From NCBI RefSeq assembly GCF_009765825.1, contig NZ_LMUR01000018.1, positions 496,135 to 560,134 on the forward strand: a stretch of 64,000 bases of DNA. Direction: 5' to 3'. Within the stretch, counting starts at the first letter, position 1; every line of letters starts with the position of its first letter. The stretch is from Granulicella sp. L60 (lineage in GTDB: Bacteria; Acidobacteriota; Terriglobia; Terriglobales; Acidobacteriaceae). The translations under genes were made by a program, and so were the position numbers. Under the pieces are notes generated by a model. It did no database searches, was not told the origin of the DNA, and saw only the letters and a list, made by a program, of their open reading frames with translations. Of this stretch, positions 16,988-25,785 are shown piece after piece.

Positions 16988-17002
16988 TGACATATCATGT
17001 CA
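16988..17002. promoter_or_regulatory. Inverted repeat at the kinase start, candidate operator
   Basis: TGACAT-ATC-ATGTCA is a perfect 6-base inverted repeat ending 4 bases before the kinase ATG, inside the 121-base divergent gap with the symporter/NamZ fusion gene. Its position suits a repressor controlling one or both genes. The regulator is unknown. Confidence 0.5.
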
Positions 17003-17006
17003 GCTT

Positions 17007-17927
17007 ATGGGTCTGTTTCTTGCAATCGATGCCGGTGGCACAAAGACACGTTGTGTACTCGCCGATGACGAACGAATTTTAGGCCGCGCCATCACCGGCA
17101 GCGTCAAGATCATGCGCGTCGGCGAACCCGAAGCCTCCGCCCGCCTTCAGGCCATGCTCGTCGAAGTCGCCCGCAGTGCCAGCGTCAACCTCGCCGACGT
17201 CACCCACACCTGCATCGGCCTCGCCGGCTACACCATCGAAGCCGTCCGCGAATGGGCCACCAGCCAGATCGCCAAATCCGTCGGCGGCTCCATCCTCCTC
17301 TCCGGCGACGAAGAGATCGCCTTCGACGGCGCCTTCCGCGGAGGCCCCGGTATTCTCGTCGTCGCCGGCACCGGCAACAACATCATGGGTCGCGCCTCCG
17401 ACGGAGCCATCTACACCGCCGGCGGCTGGGGCCCCGTCCTCGGCGACGAAGGCTCCGGCTTCTGGATCGCGCAGGAGGCCCTCCGCGCCGGCTTCTGGGC
17501 CCGCGACCGTGGCATCCCCACCACGCTCCTCACCGCCATCGGCGCCTTCTGGAAGCTCAACACCATCGGCGAGATCGTCGAGATGGCCAACGCCCGCCCC
17601 GGCCCCGACTTTCCCGCCCTCACACCCGTAGTCGTCCAATGCGCCGAAGCTGGCGACGAGATCGCCGCCGCCGTCCTCGAGCGCGCCGGCGCCGAACTCT
17701 CCGAACTCATCGCCCTCGTCGCTCTCAAGATGGAAGAGTCCGGCCCACAATCCGCCATCGACGTCGCCTACATCGGCGGCGTTCTCGAACACATCACCCA
17801 AACCCGCTCGTCCATGATCGCCGCTTTGAAAGTCTCCGCCCCCAACGTCACAGTCCGGATAGGCGCAGTCGATGCCCTCGAAGGTGCACTCTGGCGCGCA
17901 CGAAACGTCCCCGCCGCAACTCCATAA
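17007..17927 (+). CDS. BadF/BadG-type amino-sugar kinase (GlcNAc or MurNAc kinase-like)
   Basis: An ASKHA-fold ATP-dependent kinase of 306 residues, likely phosphorylating N-acetylglucosamine and/or N-acetylmuramic acid in the cytoplasm. FLAIDAGGTKTRCVLAD is the first phosphate loop. LLSGDEEIAFDGAF carries a conserved acidic pair. ILVVAGTGNNIMGR is the second phosphate loop, and GGWGPVLGDEGSGFWI is typical of the GlcNAc kinase/MurK group. ATG 17007 was chosen because the protein then begins directly with the phosphate loop. The longer frame begins upstream of the inverted repeat. The divergent partner encodes MurNAc release and sugar uptake, so MurNAc/GlcNAc salvage is the likely role. No MurQ etherase is in the window. 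Confidence 0.85.
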   Translation: MGLFLAIDAGGTKTRCVLADDERILGRAITGSVKIMRVGEPEASARLQAMLVEVARSASVNLADVTHTCIGLAGYTIEAVREWATSQIAKSVGGSILLSGDEEIAFDGAFRGGPGILVVAGTGNNIMGRASDGAIYTAGGWGPVLGDEGSGFWIAQEALRAGFWARDRGIPTTLLTAIGAFWKLNTIGEIVEMANARPGPDFPALTPVVVQCAEAGDEIAAAVLERAGAELSELIALVALKMEESGPQSAIDVAYIGGVLEHITQTRSSMIAALKVSAPNVTVRIGAVDALEGALWRARNVPAATP

Positions 17928-17990
17928 GAATCACTGGGCCCCGTAAGCGATCATCTAGAATGATTCAGTTCATCTCCTCGGGAGCACAAC

Positions 17991-18830
17991 ATGAGCCGCG
18001 TCCTGGTTATTGGAAGTCATTCCCAAATGAGCCGGGAGATCGGCGGCGCACTCTCCGCCGCGTCTCTCCCGATGGAGTACGCCGCCGGAAACGCTGACGC
18101 CCTACAGCGGCTGCGCATACGTTCCTTCGGCGTCGTCATCACCAGCCCAGACAGCGCCATCGACGAAGACCTTGCTCTACTCGAAGAGATCCGCGTCATC
18201 CGCCCCGGAGTCAAGTGCATCGTCCTCGCGCACAGCAGCACTCCAGACGACGTCATCGCCGCCATGCGCGCCCGTGTCTTCGCCTGTTTCACCCCTCCAT
18301 TCGAGGCCTACGACGTAGCGAACCTCGCCAGCAAAGCCGCCTCCGACAGTCAATGGCGAGACGACATACAAATCCTCTCAGCCCGGGCCGGCTGGGTCTC
18401 GGTCCGCGTAAACTGCCGCCTTATCACCGCCGAACGTCTCTTGACCTTTGCCAAAGAGCTCAGCACGCGACTCCCTGAAGACACGCGCCAGGAGACGATG
18501 CAGGCCTTGCGAGAGATTCTTCTGAACGCGATGGAGCACGGCGCAGCGTTCAACGCCGAACAAGTCATCGAAGTGACCGCAGTTCGCACCGCAAGAGCAA
18601 TGGTCTTTTACGTCCGCGACCCCGGCTCAGGCTTCCGCCGCGAATCCCTCAGTCACGCAGCCATAGCCGATCTCTCCGACGATCCCGCAAACCACATTAT
18701 TCAGCGCGAAGAAGAAGGAATACGCGCCGGCGGATACGGCCTCCTTATGGCAGGCGGCACCGTAGACGAGTTGATCTACAGCGAGATCGGCAACGAAGTC
18801 CTGCTCATCAAGTACGTGAACTCGGATTAA
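17991..18830 (+). CDS. Degenerate receiver fused to RsbW-like ATPase
   Basis: A 279-residue protein joins a receiver-like N domain (1-120) to a GHKL ATPase domain (about 140-275) of the anti-sigma-factor kinase type. The ATPase motifs are complete: LREILLNAMEHG (N box, Asn179), YVRDPGSGF (residues 208-215) and RAGGYGLLMAGG (245-256). The receiver lacks its acidic pair (VIGSHS at the first strand), and the phosphorylation site reads VVITSPD, with Ser52 where Asp is expected. It may be a partner-switch kinase/anti-sigma factor whose sensor half no longer takes phosphate. It starts 63 bases after the kinase, with GGAG upstream of ATG. No anti-anti-sigma or sigma gene is adjacent. Confidence 0.8.
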   Translation: MSRVLVIGSHSQMSREIGGALSAASLPMEYAAGNADALQRLRIRSFGVVITSPDSAIDEDLALLEEIRVIRPGVKCIVLAHSSTPDDVIAAMRARVFACFTPPFEAYDVANLASKAASDSQWRDDIQILSARAGWVSVRVNCRLITAERLLTFAKELSTRLPEDTRQETMQALREILLNAMEHGAAFNAEQVIEVTAVRTARAMVFYVRDPGSGFRRESLSHAAIADLSDDPANHIIQREEEGIRAGGYGLLMAGGTVDELIYSEIGNEVLLIKYVNSD

Positions 18831-18879
18831 GTAAAGCAGCAAATCTCTCAAAGCGACCAACGGGAGCAGCACCCGAAGG

Positions 18880-18932
18880 GGTACGCAAGTCACGAAGTGA
18901 CCGCCGCCCGCGCAGGGCGACCGGCCGTCAGG
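18880..18932 (-). repeat. Copy A of a structured dispersed repeat
   Basis: Read on the minus strand, a hairpin with loop TGCGC (stem CGCCC/GGGCG) is followed by GGTCACTTCGTGACT (18902-18888). The same 15-mer and a similar hairpin occur at 62380-62430, and a third hairpin half lies at the window end. The copy sits in the non-coding gap 18831-18956. Confidence 0.65.
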
Positions 18933-18956
18933 CCACATCCCTCATCTCGAAAAGCA

Positions 18957-20291
18957 CTAGAGTGTCGTCTCCAAAGCCCGAAGCGCCAACCCCCGCGCCA
19001 CCGAAGTAAACTCATTCCCCGTACGCACCCGCTTCGCCCCAAACCGCGCCTCAAAGATCCTCCGCACTGCCGGAACAAAGCTCGTCCCACCCGTCAAAAA
19101 CACACGATCCACTTTAGCCGCCGCAACCCCACTCGTATCCAGCAGCCCATCCACGCACATCTCAATCGATCTCAGATCGTCCGCAATCCAAGTCTCAAAA
19201 TCCGCCCGCCTCACCTCGGCGACGATATCCATACTGCCATCGCGAAACCGGAACTCCGCCAGCTCATGCCGCGAAAGATCGATCTTCAACCGCTGTACCG
19301 CCTGGTGCAGCTGATACCCAAGATCCTCCTCAACCAGATTGATCAGCCCCTCAATCTTCTCCGGCTCCTGCGCCCTCGCCCGCGCACTCTTCAGAATCTC
19401 CGCCACATTCCGCGTCTTCAAAAACGATAGATAGTGCCAACGCTCCAGATTCGCATAGATCCACGCAGGCACCGCCGGAATGATACTCGCCGGACGATCC
19501 ACCGCCTGCGCATACGACCGCTCAAAGCTATCCGATCCCAGCGCAGGTGACACCAGCTTCCGCACAATCCGCGCATCGAAGCTATCGCCCGCCAGTCCCA
19601 GCCCACTATTTCCCAGCAGATCCTTCGCCGTCCGTCCACGCGCACGAACCCCAGGCCCCACATGCAGCAGCGAAAAATCGCTCGTTCCTCCGCCAAAGTC
19701 CCCAATCAGAATCAGCTCATCCCGATCCAGCGTCGACTCATACGCATACGCCGCCCCAATCGGCTCCATCTCAAACTCAACCGACTCGAACCCCGCATGC
19801 ACAAACGCCTTCGTCAGACGCTCCACCGCAAACGCATCGTCCTCCGCGCTCTCAGCGCCCACAAACCGAACCGGCCGCCCCACCGTCGCCCGTCGAACCG
19901 GCTGCCCAAACTGCCGCTCCGCCGCCAGCCGCAGATCCGTCAGTATGCGCGAGATCAGATCTTCAATCGTGTACCGCCGCCCAAACACCTCCGTCCCAGT
20001 CAGCGTGCGGCTCGTCAGGTACGACTTCAACGACTGAATCAGCCGCCCCTTATGCTCCGCGTCCAGATAGTGCTCAATCGCCGCCGGTCCCGTAAACCCT
20101 TTGATCTGGTTGCGCCCCACCTGCCTATGCTGCTCCAGATACAGCACCGACCGAAACGACTCCGTAGCGCCCGCCGCCGAAGGGAACGCGACCATCTCCA
20201 CCCTGCCATCCGCATGGGCAAGCGCAATAGAACTATTCGTCGTACCGAAGTCAATTCCGAGATAGGGGCCGATGGAGCGTGTCGAAAGCAT
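18957..20291 (-). CDS. Hsp70-family protein without substrate-binding domain (YegD-like)
   Basis: The 444-residue protein is an actin-fold ATPase related to DnaK but too short to carry the peptide-binding domain. YLGIDFGTTNSSIALAH is the phosphate-1 motif, LILIGDFGGGTSDFSLLHV the phosphate-2 motif, and VFLTGGTSFVPAVRRIFEAR the adenosine motif. IGAAYAYES matches the conserved Hsp70 EPIGAAYAY segment. E. coli YegD has the same plan and its role is not clear. It is transcribed alone, convergent with the receiver-ATPase gene, and lies upstream of no chaperone partner (no grpE or dnaJ). Confidence 0.88.
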   Translation of the reverse strand: MLSTRSIGPYLGIDFGTTNSSIALAHADGRVEMVAFPSAAGATESFRSVLYLEQHRQVGRNQIKGFTGPAAIEHYLDAEHKGRLIQSLKSYLTSRTLTGTEVFGRRYTIEDLISRILTDLRLAAERQFGQPVRRATVGRPVRFVGAESAEDDAFAVERLTKAFVHAGFESVEFEMEPIGAAYAYESTLDRDELILIGDFGGGTSDFSLLHVGPGVRARGRTAKDLLGNSGLGLAGDSFDARIVRKLVSPALGSDSFERSYAQAVDRPASIIPAVPAWIYANLERWHYLSFLKTRNVAEILKSARARAQEPEKIEGLINLVEEDLGYQLHQAVQRLKIDLSRHELAEFRFRDGSMDIVAEVRRADFETWIADDLRSIEMCVDGLLDTSGVAAAKVDRVFLTGGTSFVPAVRRIFEARFGAKRVRTGNEFTSVARGLALRALETTL

Positions 20292-20368
20292 GGTCTTTTA
20301 GATTGCCAGATTTCGAGCGCTCCGTGGAGCCTCATACGCAAAAAACTTCAGCATCACACACCAGAAAC

Positions 20369-22525
20369 CTAAGGCTGCGTATAAGCCGACGGAAGCGGCA
20401 GTCCCAGATCGCTCGCCGCAGGCAGCGTATGACTATCCGACCACTGCCTCTGCGCACTCCTCAGCTTGTCGCTCCGTGCCAGCCACAACCCCACCGTGTA
20501 GTCGTAGTGCTCCAGCACAGGCCGCAGCGCGTACGCCCGATTCGACCGATACCACGCCTGCTCATACAGATCGCGCAGCAGGGAGTAGGTGTCGATGATG
20601 TCATGCAGCCGCCCGTTCACCCCGTTGATGTCCGAAAGCTCCCTCGCCACATCCATCCGCTGCTTCTTATCCGTCGTGTGCTGCATGTTGTACGCGCGCT
20701 GGTATCCCTCAGAGATCTCCTTCGCCAGCTGAAACTTCAGCCCGATGAAGTCCATTCGCCTCGCCCCCAGCTCCAGCGCATCGATCGCCGCCGTCTCCCT
20801 CAGCGTCGTCGGAGCACTAGGATACGACTCCGCCGGATCGTACACCGCAGCACCCAAGCGTGCCGGAGCCGCAGCAGGCGCCGCCGCCCTGGCCTGCGCA
20901 ATCAGCACCAGCGCCCGCTCCGCATGCACTCGAAGATCACGCGCATACGGAATCACCTGCGCCCCAATCTTCAACCCATCCGCCGACATCGGATCCAGCC
21001 AGAAGATGCTGTTCGTTCCATCTCCCTCCTTCGCCTGGTCCTTCAGCACCGAGTGCGCCAGCATCATCTCCTTCTGCGCCTCGTCCAAAGCCCCCGTGGC
21101 ATCCCCATGAAACACCTGCCCATACGAATCCTCGAACGCCGGCACCGATGACTCACCCTTCTGCCAGGCCGCCGCCGCCCCAAACAAGATCCCATACCAG
21201 TCCTGATTGATCAGCCCCTCGCCATCGTCATTCCAAATCGTATTCAACTGCCCGGTCGATCCCAACCTCTGCCCATCCGCCGTGAAGTGCTGAATATTAC
21301 TCAGCGCAAGATTGTTGTTCGGATACACCTTGCGAAAGTTATTCACACTCGGCGCCACCCACGTCTCGAATCCCGCCTTCGTAAACGGAGTCAAAAACTT
21401 GTCATACCCGCGCGCCTGCGGGTTGTACTCCCACGCCACCGCAATCGTCGCGTCCTTGAACGACTGCGGCAGCGTCTTCAACAAATCCGGCGAGTCCTGC
21501 GCCACATCGCCCCACCACAGCAGCTTCCGGTTAAGCGGCTTCAAAGCCGTTGTAATCTTCTGCAGAAAATCCAAATACACCGGAGCCAGCCCGCGCGCAT
21601 CCACATCCGCCTTCGTCTGCCCCAGCCCCAGGTCCACCGTCTCATCCGCGCCGATATGCAGAAACGGCCCCGGATAGATCGCCGCCAACTCCGTAAACAT
21701 CTGCGTGATCAGCGCCACCGAACCCGCCTGCCCCGGCGCCAGCACCGCTCCATGCGGCGTCTCCGCCAGCGGCTGATACATCTCCCACGTCAGGTTGTGG
21801 TGCAGATGCCCAAACGCCTCCTGCTCTGGAATCACCGTGATGTGATACTGCCCCGCATACGCCACCAGCTCCGACGCCTCCGCAGCCGTCACGCTCCCCG
21901 GCGGAGCCATCAGCGGATTCGACCCATACTGCTGCGTATGTTCGAAGTAGGGCGAATAAATGTTCACCTTATAAGCCGCCAGCGTCCGTATCAGCTTCTT
22001 CTGAAACTCCAGCGTCGTAATCGGCCCACGCGACAGGTCATCGTCCAACCCCCGATACCGCATCGCCGGCCAGTCCCGAATCTCCGCCCGATGCACCACC
22101 GCCCGCGCCCCATTCCCGTCCACCATCTGCTTCACCGTCTGCGCGCCGTAGAAGATCCCCTCCGCCGTAGCCCCCACCACCGTCAGCCCATCCGCGTTCG
22201 CGGTTACAACATATCCCTCCGCCCGCATCTCCTCGGTGAACCTCGGCTCCGCATGCGCCGCCAGCCGCACCAGCTCAATCCGAAATCCGCCCGCCGCCTC
22301 CGCCGCAACTCCGCGAGCCTCCAGCGCAGCCGTCAGGTCATCCGTGGCAAACTGGTCCTCCGCAGCGCACGGTGCCGCACACACCACACGAACGCCATGC
22401 GTCAGCGCCGTCTCGCCCACCACCCGCACCTCGCGTGGAATCGGTATCAGCTTCAGGGAGGTCTGCGCGGAAGCAAGCGTCGTCGTCACGGCCAGCAGAA
22501 GCGCGCCAATACGGTAAGTGTGCAT
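20369..22525 (-). CDS. GH20 beta-N-acetylhexosaminidase, secreted
   Basis: Removes terminal GlcNAc or GalNAc from glycans, or GlcNAc from peptidoglycan or chitin fragments, in the periplasm or outside. ATG 22525 gives a signal peptide MHTYRIGALLLAVTTTLASA. The longer frame to 22585 has no such start. The GH20b domain spans about residues 25-150. The barrel contains MRYRGLDDDLSRGP and the catalytic Asp-Glu pair in FLHIGADETVDLG. A long C-terminal helical region (about 470-718) ends in SAYTQP. Substrate assistance by the acetamido group is the family mechanism. It could provide GlcNAc for the kinase at 17007. It has no close operon partner. Confidence 0.9.
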   Translation of the reverse strand: MHTYRIGALLLAVTTTLASAQTSLKLIPIPREVRVVGETALTHGVRVVCAAPCAAEDQFATDDLTAALEARGVAAEAAGGFRIELVRLAAHAEPRFTEEMRAEGYVVTANADGLTVVGATAEGIFYGAQTVKQMVDGNGARAVVHRAEIRDWPAMRYRGLDDDLSRGPITTLEFQKKLIRTLAAYKVNIYSPYFEHTQQYGSNPLMAPPGSVTAAEASELVAYAGQYHITVIPEQEAFGHLHHNLTWEMYQPLAETPHGAVLAPGQAGSVALITQMFTELAAIYPGPFLHIGADETVDLGLGQTKADVDARGLAPVYLDFLQKITTALKPLNRKLLWWGDVAQDSPDLLKTLPQSFKDATIAVAWEYNPQARGYDKFLTPFTKAGFETWVAPSVNNFRKVYPNNNLALSNIQHFTADGQRLGSTGQLNTIWNDDGEGLINQDWYGILFGAAAAWQKGESSVPAFEDSYGQVFHGDATGALDEAQKEMMLAHSVLKDQAKEGDGTNSIFWLDPMSADGLKIGAQVIPYARDLRVHAERALVLIAQARAAAPAAAPARLGAAVYDPAESYPSAPTTLRETAAIDALELGARRMDFIGLKFQLAKEISEGYQRAYNMQHTTDKKQRMDVARELSDINGVNGRLHDIIDTYSLLRDLYEQAWYRSNRAYALRPVLEHYDYTVGLWLARSDKLRSAQRQWSDSHTLPAASDLGLPLPSAYTQP

Positions 22526-22782
22526 GCCACAACGGTAAACGACTCCGCCCCAATGTCCAGTGATGAACCTCAAGCAGCCTTCCATCCGCCTCGCGCAAAA
22601 TTCGAAACACCTTGTCGTAACACGGTCAAATCACATGTTTTCACTATGAATACTCGGAAAATTATTCTTCTATTCACACAACTTCCAGACCATGGAACAA
22701 AGAGCAAAGGAGAAAGTTGGCAGGCTCAAACCTCGCCCGGTTTCTTGTTGTCCTTATGCCTTTTCAATTCTTGCGAGGTTCC

Positions 22783-24642
22783 ATGACGAAGCAACTACGA
22801 GCGACTATGGCAGCGATATTGGTCATCAGTTCAATATCGCTACAAGCGCAGACGACCACCACGACACCGAAAACGACGACGAAGAAAGTCGTTCGGAAAA
22901 AGGCGCCGGTCGAGAGTGCGACAGAGCGCGAGATCCGGGAGCTGCGCGAGCAGATGTTGAACCAACAGGCCCAGATCGATGCTCTCAAGCAGCAGAACGC
23001 TGACAAGGACGCGAGACTCGCGGCCGCTCAGCAGTCTGCCCAGGGTGCAGAGGCCGCAGCAGCCAGCGCCTCCGCCAAGGCTGACAGCCTCAGCTCTGGC
23101 CTCTCCGCGAACACCGAAGCCGTCTCGAATCTCAACAGCTCCGTCACCGACCTCCGCTCCACCACCGTCGGTATGGCCCAGACCATCAGCGACACCAAGA
23201 AGACCATCACCGATCAGCTCGAGTCTCCCCTCACCCTGCACTACAAGGGTGTAGAGATCACGCCGGTTGGCTTCTTCGCGGGTGAATCCGTCTACCGTCA
23301 GCGCTCGCTCAACTCCGACGTCAACACCCCCTTCAACTCCACCCCGTACCCGGGTGCAGCCCAGGCTAACACCAGCGAGTTCAACCTCTCCGGCCGTCAG
23401 AGCAGAATCGGCGCGCTCTTCCAGAGCAACCCCGGGCCGTTCCACTTCGCAGCCTACGTCGAAGCTGACTTCCTCGGCACCGGCATCACCAGCAACGACA
23501 ACCAGAGCAACAGCTACGTCCTCCGTCAGCGCCAGATCTTCGGTCAGGCAGCCACCAACAGCGGCTTCACTGTCACCGGCGGTCAGATGTGGTCGCTCGT
23601 TACCGAGACCAAAGTCGGTACAGACAACCGCACAGAGAATCTTCCAGCTACGATCGACGCTCAATACCAGGTCGGCTTCAGCTGGGAGCGCCAGCCCGGC
23701 GTTCGTTTCCAGCAGAAGCTTGGAAACTTCACCGGAGCAGTTGCTGTGGAACAGGCTGAGATCGTCTACTCCGCAACCAACGCCAACGCCAACTTCTTCA
23801 TCGGCAACCTTGGAACCGGCGGCGGACTCTACAACGTCTCCACCAACTACTCCAACAACGTAGCGCCTGACGTCATCGTCAAGGTTGCCTACGATATGCC
23901 GCACATCGCTCACTTCGAAGTCGGCGGACTCGGACGCTGGTTCCGCGACCGCTACTACCCCAACGAAACTCTCGCCACCCCGTCTGCTGCGGGCGGCACC
24001 AACAACACCAAGGTCGGCGGCGGTGTCTACGGCAACGCACGCTTCTCTGCCACCAAGTATGCTGACATCGGCGTTCACTTCCTCGGTGGTACCGGTGTAG
24101 GCCGTTACGGCACCTCACAGCTACCTGACGTCACCGTGCACCCCGACGGAACCCTCGCCCCCATCAAGAACTACCAGGGCTTGGCCTCCGTCGAACTCCA
24201 CCCGATCAAGAAGCTTGATCTCGATCTGTACTACGGTGATGAGTACGCGCAGCGCACCACCTACCTCAGCACGCTCGGCTCCTCCGCTGGCAAGCTGATC
24301 GGCTACGCTCCCATCACCAGCTCCAACGCTGGTTGCAACACAGAGACGCTCCCAACCTCCACTGGAAACGGTCTGGCTGGCGCTGCTCCCTACAACCCAG
24401 GTACGCCGGCAAACTGCCTCGGCGCAACCAGGATGGTATCGGAAGCAACCGCAGAGTTCGTCTACCGCTTCTACAACAACCCCAAGTATGGCCGTTTTCA
24501 GTACGCCATGCAGTACAGCTATATCTCGCGTGAGGCGTGGGACGGTGTAACCAGCGCTGCCGGCGCTGCAACCACCACCTACGGCGGACCGAAGGCCACC
24601 AACAACATGGTCTTCACCAGCCTCCGTTACTACCTCCCGTAA
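22783..24642 (+). CDS. Outer-membrane porin with N-terminal coiled coil
   Basis: The 619-residue protein has a signal peptide (ATMAAILVISSISLQA), a basic Thr/Lys segment, then a coiled coil (about 45-125, EIRELREQMLNQQAQIDALK). A Ser/Ala-rich linker follows, then a long beta-rich domain with alternating aromatic residues, ending TSLRYYLP with a C-terminal aromatic as in outer-membrane barrels. The N-terminal coiled coil may trimerise in the periplasm, as in DcaP-type porins; that comparison is by layout only. ATG 22783 (MTKQLRATM) has GCGAGG just upstream, while the frame start at 22717 does not. The permeant is unknown. It ends in a strong terminator. Neighbouring glycosidases suggest sugar uptake. 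Confidence 0.75.
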   Translation: MTKQLRATMAAILVISSISLQAQTTTTTPKTTTKKVVRKKAPVESATEREIRELREQMLNQQAQIDALKQQNADKDARLAAAQQSAQGAEAAAASASAKADSLSSGLSANTEAVSNLNSSVTDLRSTTVGMAQTISDTKKTITDQLESPLTLHYKGVEITPVGFFAGESVYRQRSLNSDVNTPFNSTPYPGAAQANTSEFNLSGRQSRIGALFQSNPGPFHFAAYVEADFLGTGITSNDNQSNSYVLRQRQIFGQAATNSGFTVTGGQMWSLVTETKVGTDNRTENLPATIDAQYQVGFSWERQPGVRFQQKLGNFTGAVAVEQAEIVYSATNANANFFIGNLGTGGGLYNVSTNYSNNVAPDVIVKVAYDMPHIAHFEVGGLGRWFRDRYYPNETLATPSAAGGTNNTKVGGGVYGNARFSATKYADIGVHFLGGTGVGRYGTSQLPDVTVHPDGTLAPIKNYQGLASVELHPIKKLDLDLYYGDEYAQRTTYLSTLGSSAGKLIGYAPITSSNAGCNTETLPTSTGNGLAGAAPYNPGTPANCLGATRMVSEATAEFVYRFYNNPKYGRFQYAMQYSYISREAWDGVTSAAGAATTTYGGPKATNNMVFTSLRYYLP

Positions 24643-24655
24643 CTAACCGCTGTGC

Positions 24656-24686
24656 AAAAAAGGACACCCCTCGGGGTGTCCTTTTT
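24656..24686. terminator. Strong bidirectional terminator after the porin gene
   Basis: GGACACCCC (24662-24670) pairs with GGGGTGTCC (24673-24681), flanked by AAAAAA on the left and TTTTT on the right. It serves the porin gene (+) and the convergent DUF1080 gene (-). Confidence 0.93.
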
Positions 24687-24714
24687 GTTGTTCCATACAA
24701 GCTTCGTAGATTAG

Positions 24715-25530
24715 CTACTCAATCTCCCGAACCCAGATATTCCTGAAGCTGATCGGCTCGCTATGATCCCCATGCGCCTGCAGCTTGATCGGCGCGCCGT
24801 CGAACTTCTTATAGAACGGCTTGCCGATATACAAAGTCTCACCCTTCAACTCAAAGTGATTCTGCACCAGCACGCCGTTCAGTAAAGCCGTGACATACGC
24901 CGGACTCTTCAGCGAGCCGTCGTCGTTGAACGTCGGCGCGGTCCACACCACGTCATAGCTCTGCCACTCCCCAGGCTTGCGCGCCGGATTCGCCAGCGGA
25001 ATACCCTGCTTATAGATCGCCCCGACCTGCCCGTTCACATACGTCTTGTTGTTGTACGAGTCGAGAACCTGCAACTCATACCCAGCATCGCCCAGTCCCG
25101 TCGATGCCAGAAACACGCCGCTGTTCCCACGCGCCTGGCCGCTACCGGTAATGTTCTCAGGAATCCTCCACTCAACATGGAGCTGGTAGTTCTTGAACAT
25201 TCGCTTCGTCTCGATGCTTCCTGCGTTCGCAGCCTTGTTGACCGTCATCATTCCATCGGCCACCGTCCACTGCGCCGGCGACTTGTCCTTCACCGTCACC
25301 CACTGATCGAGCCCCTTACCATCGAACAGAACGATAGCGTCCGAAGAAGGCACTCCGTAACTGGCACCCGGTGTCACGATCGGAGGCACAGGCTCCCACA
25401 CCTCCGTCTCCTCAGGCTTCGGCTTAGCCGCCTGCTGTGCAGAGAGAGTAGAGGCCACGCCAATCAAAATGGCAAACGAGAGCGTCTTAGAGTAGCGAAG
25501 AGAGTAGGGAAGAGAAGTGTGAATTCGCAT
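24715..25530 (-). CDS. Secreted DUF1080 (3-keto-disaccharide hydrolase-like) protein
   Basis: A concanavalin-like jelly-roll domain of the DUF1080 family, some of whose members hydrolyse 3-keto-glycosides. ATG 25530 gives a signal peptide (LRYSKTLSFAILIGVASTLS). Family landmarks are IVLFDGKGLDQWVTVKDKSP, WTVADGMMTV, MFKNYQLHVEWRIPE, RGNSGVFLAS and YELQVLDSYNNKTY, with HGDHSEPISFRNIWVRE at the end. The 271-residue mature form is usual. Which sugar is attacked is unknown. It is convergent with the porin gene and lies in a carbohydrate-use neighbourhood. Confidence 0.88.
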   Translation of the reverse strand: MRIHTSLPYSLRYSKTLSFAILIGVASTLSAQQAAKPKPEETEVWEPVPPIVTPGASYGVPSSDAIVLFDGKGLDQWVTVKDKSPAQWTVADGMMTVNKAANAGSIETKRMFKNYQLHVEWRIPENITGSGQARGNSGVFLASTGLGDAGYELQVLDSYNNKTYVNGQVGAIYKQGIPLANPARKPGEWQSYDVVWTAPTFNDDGSLKSPAYVTALLNGVLVQNHFELKGETLYIGKPFYKKFDGAPIKLQAHGDHSEPISFRNIWVREIE

Positions 25531-25785
25531 AATTTCAATGACAATACACCCAAACCCCTCCAATCTGGTAAAACGTCCCAATCACCAGCAAAATAGCGCA
25601 TTCAAGAAACCTGCGCTAATTACTTCGCCGCAAACCTACCCGCCGAAACCCATTCCCAACTGCAACATGACCGACCCCATCCCCTTCGCCTCCTAACCAT
25701 TTGTTCGTGGTACGGAGAAATCTTTGATACGCTTCAAAGTGCCGAAGTCTTCAACTCTCACGCGCTGCGAAAGGTAACGAACACA

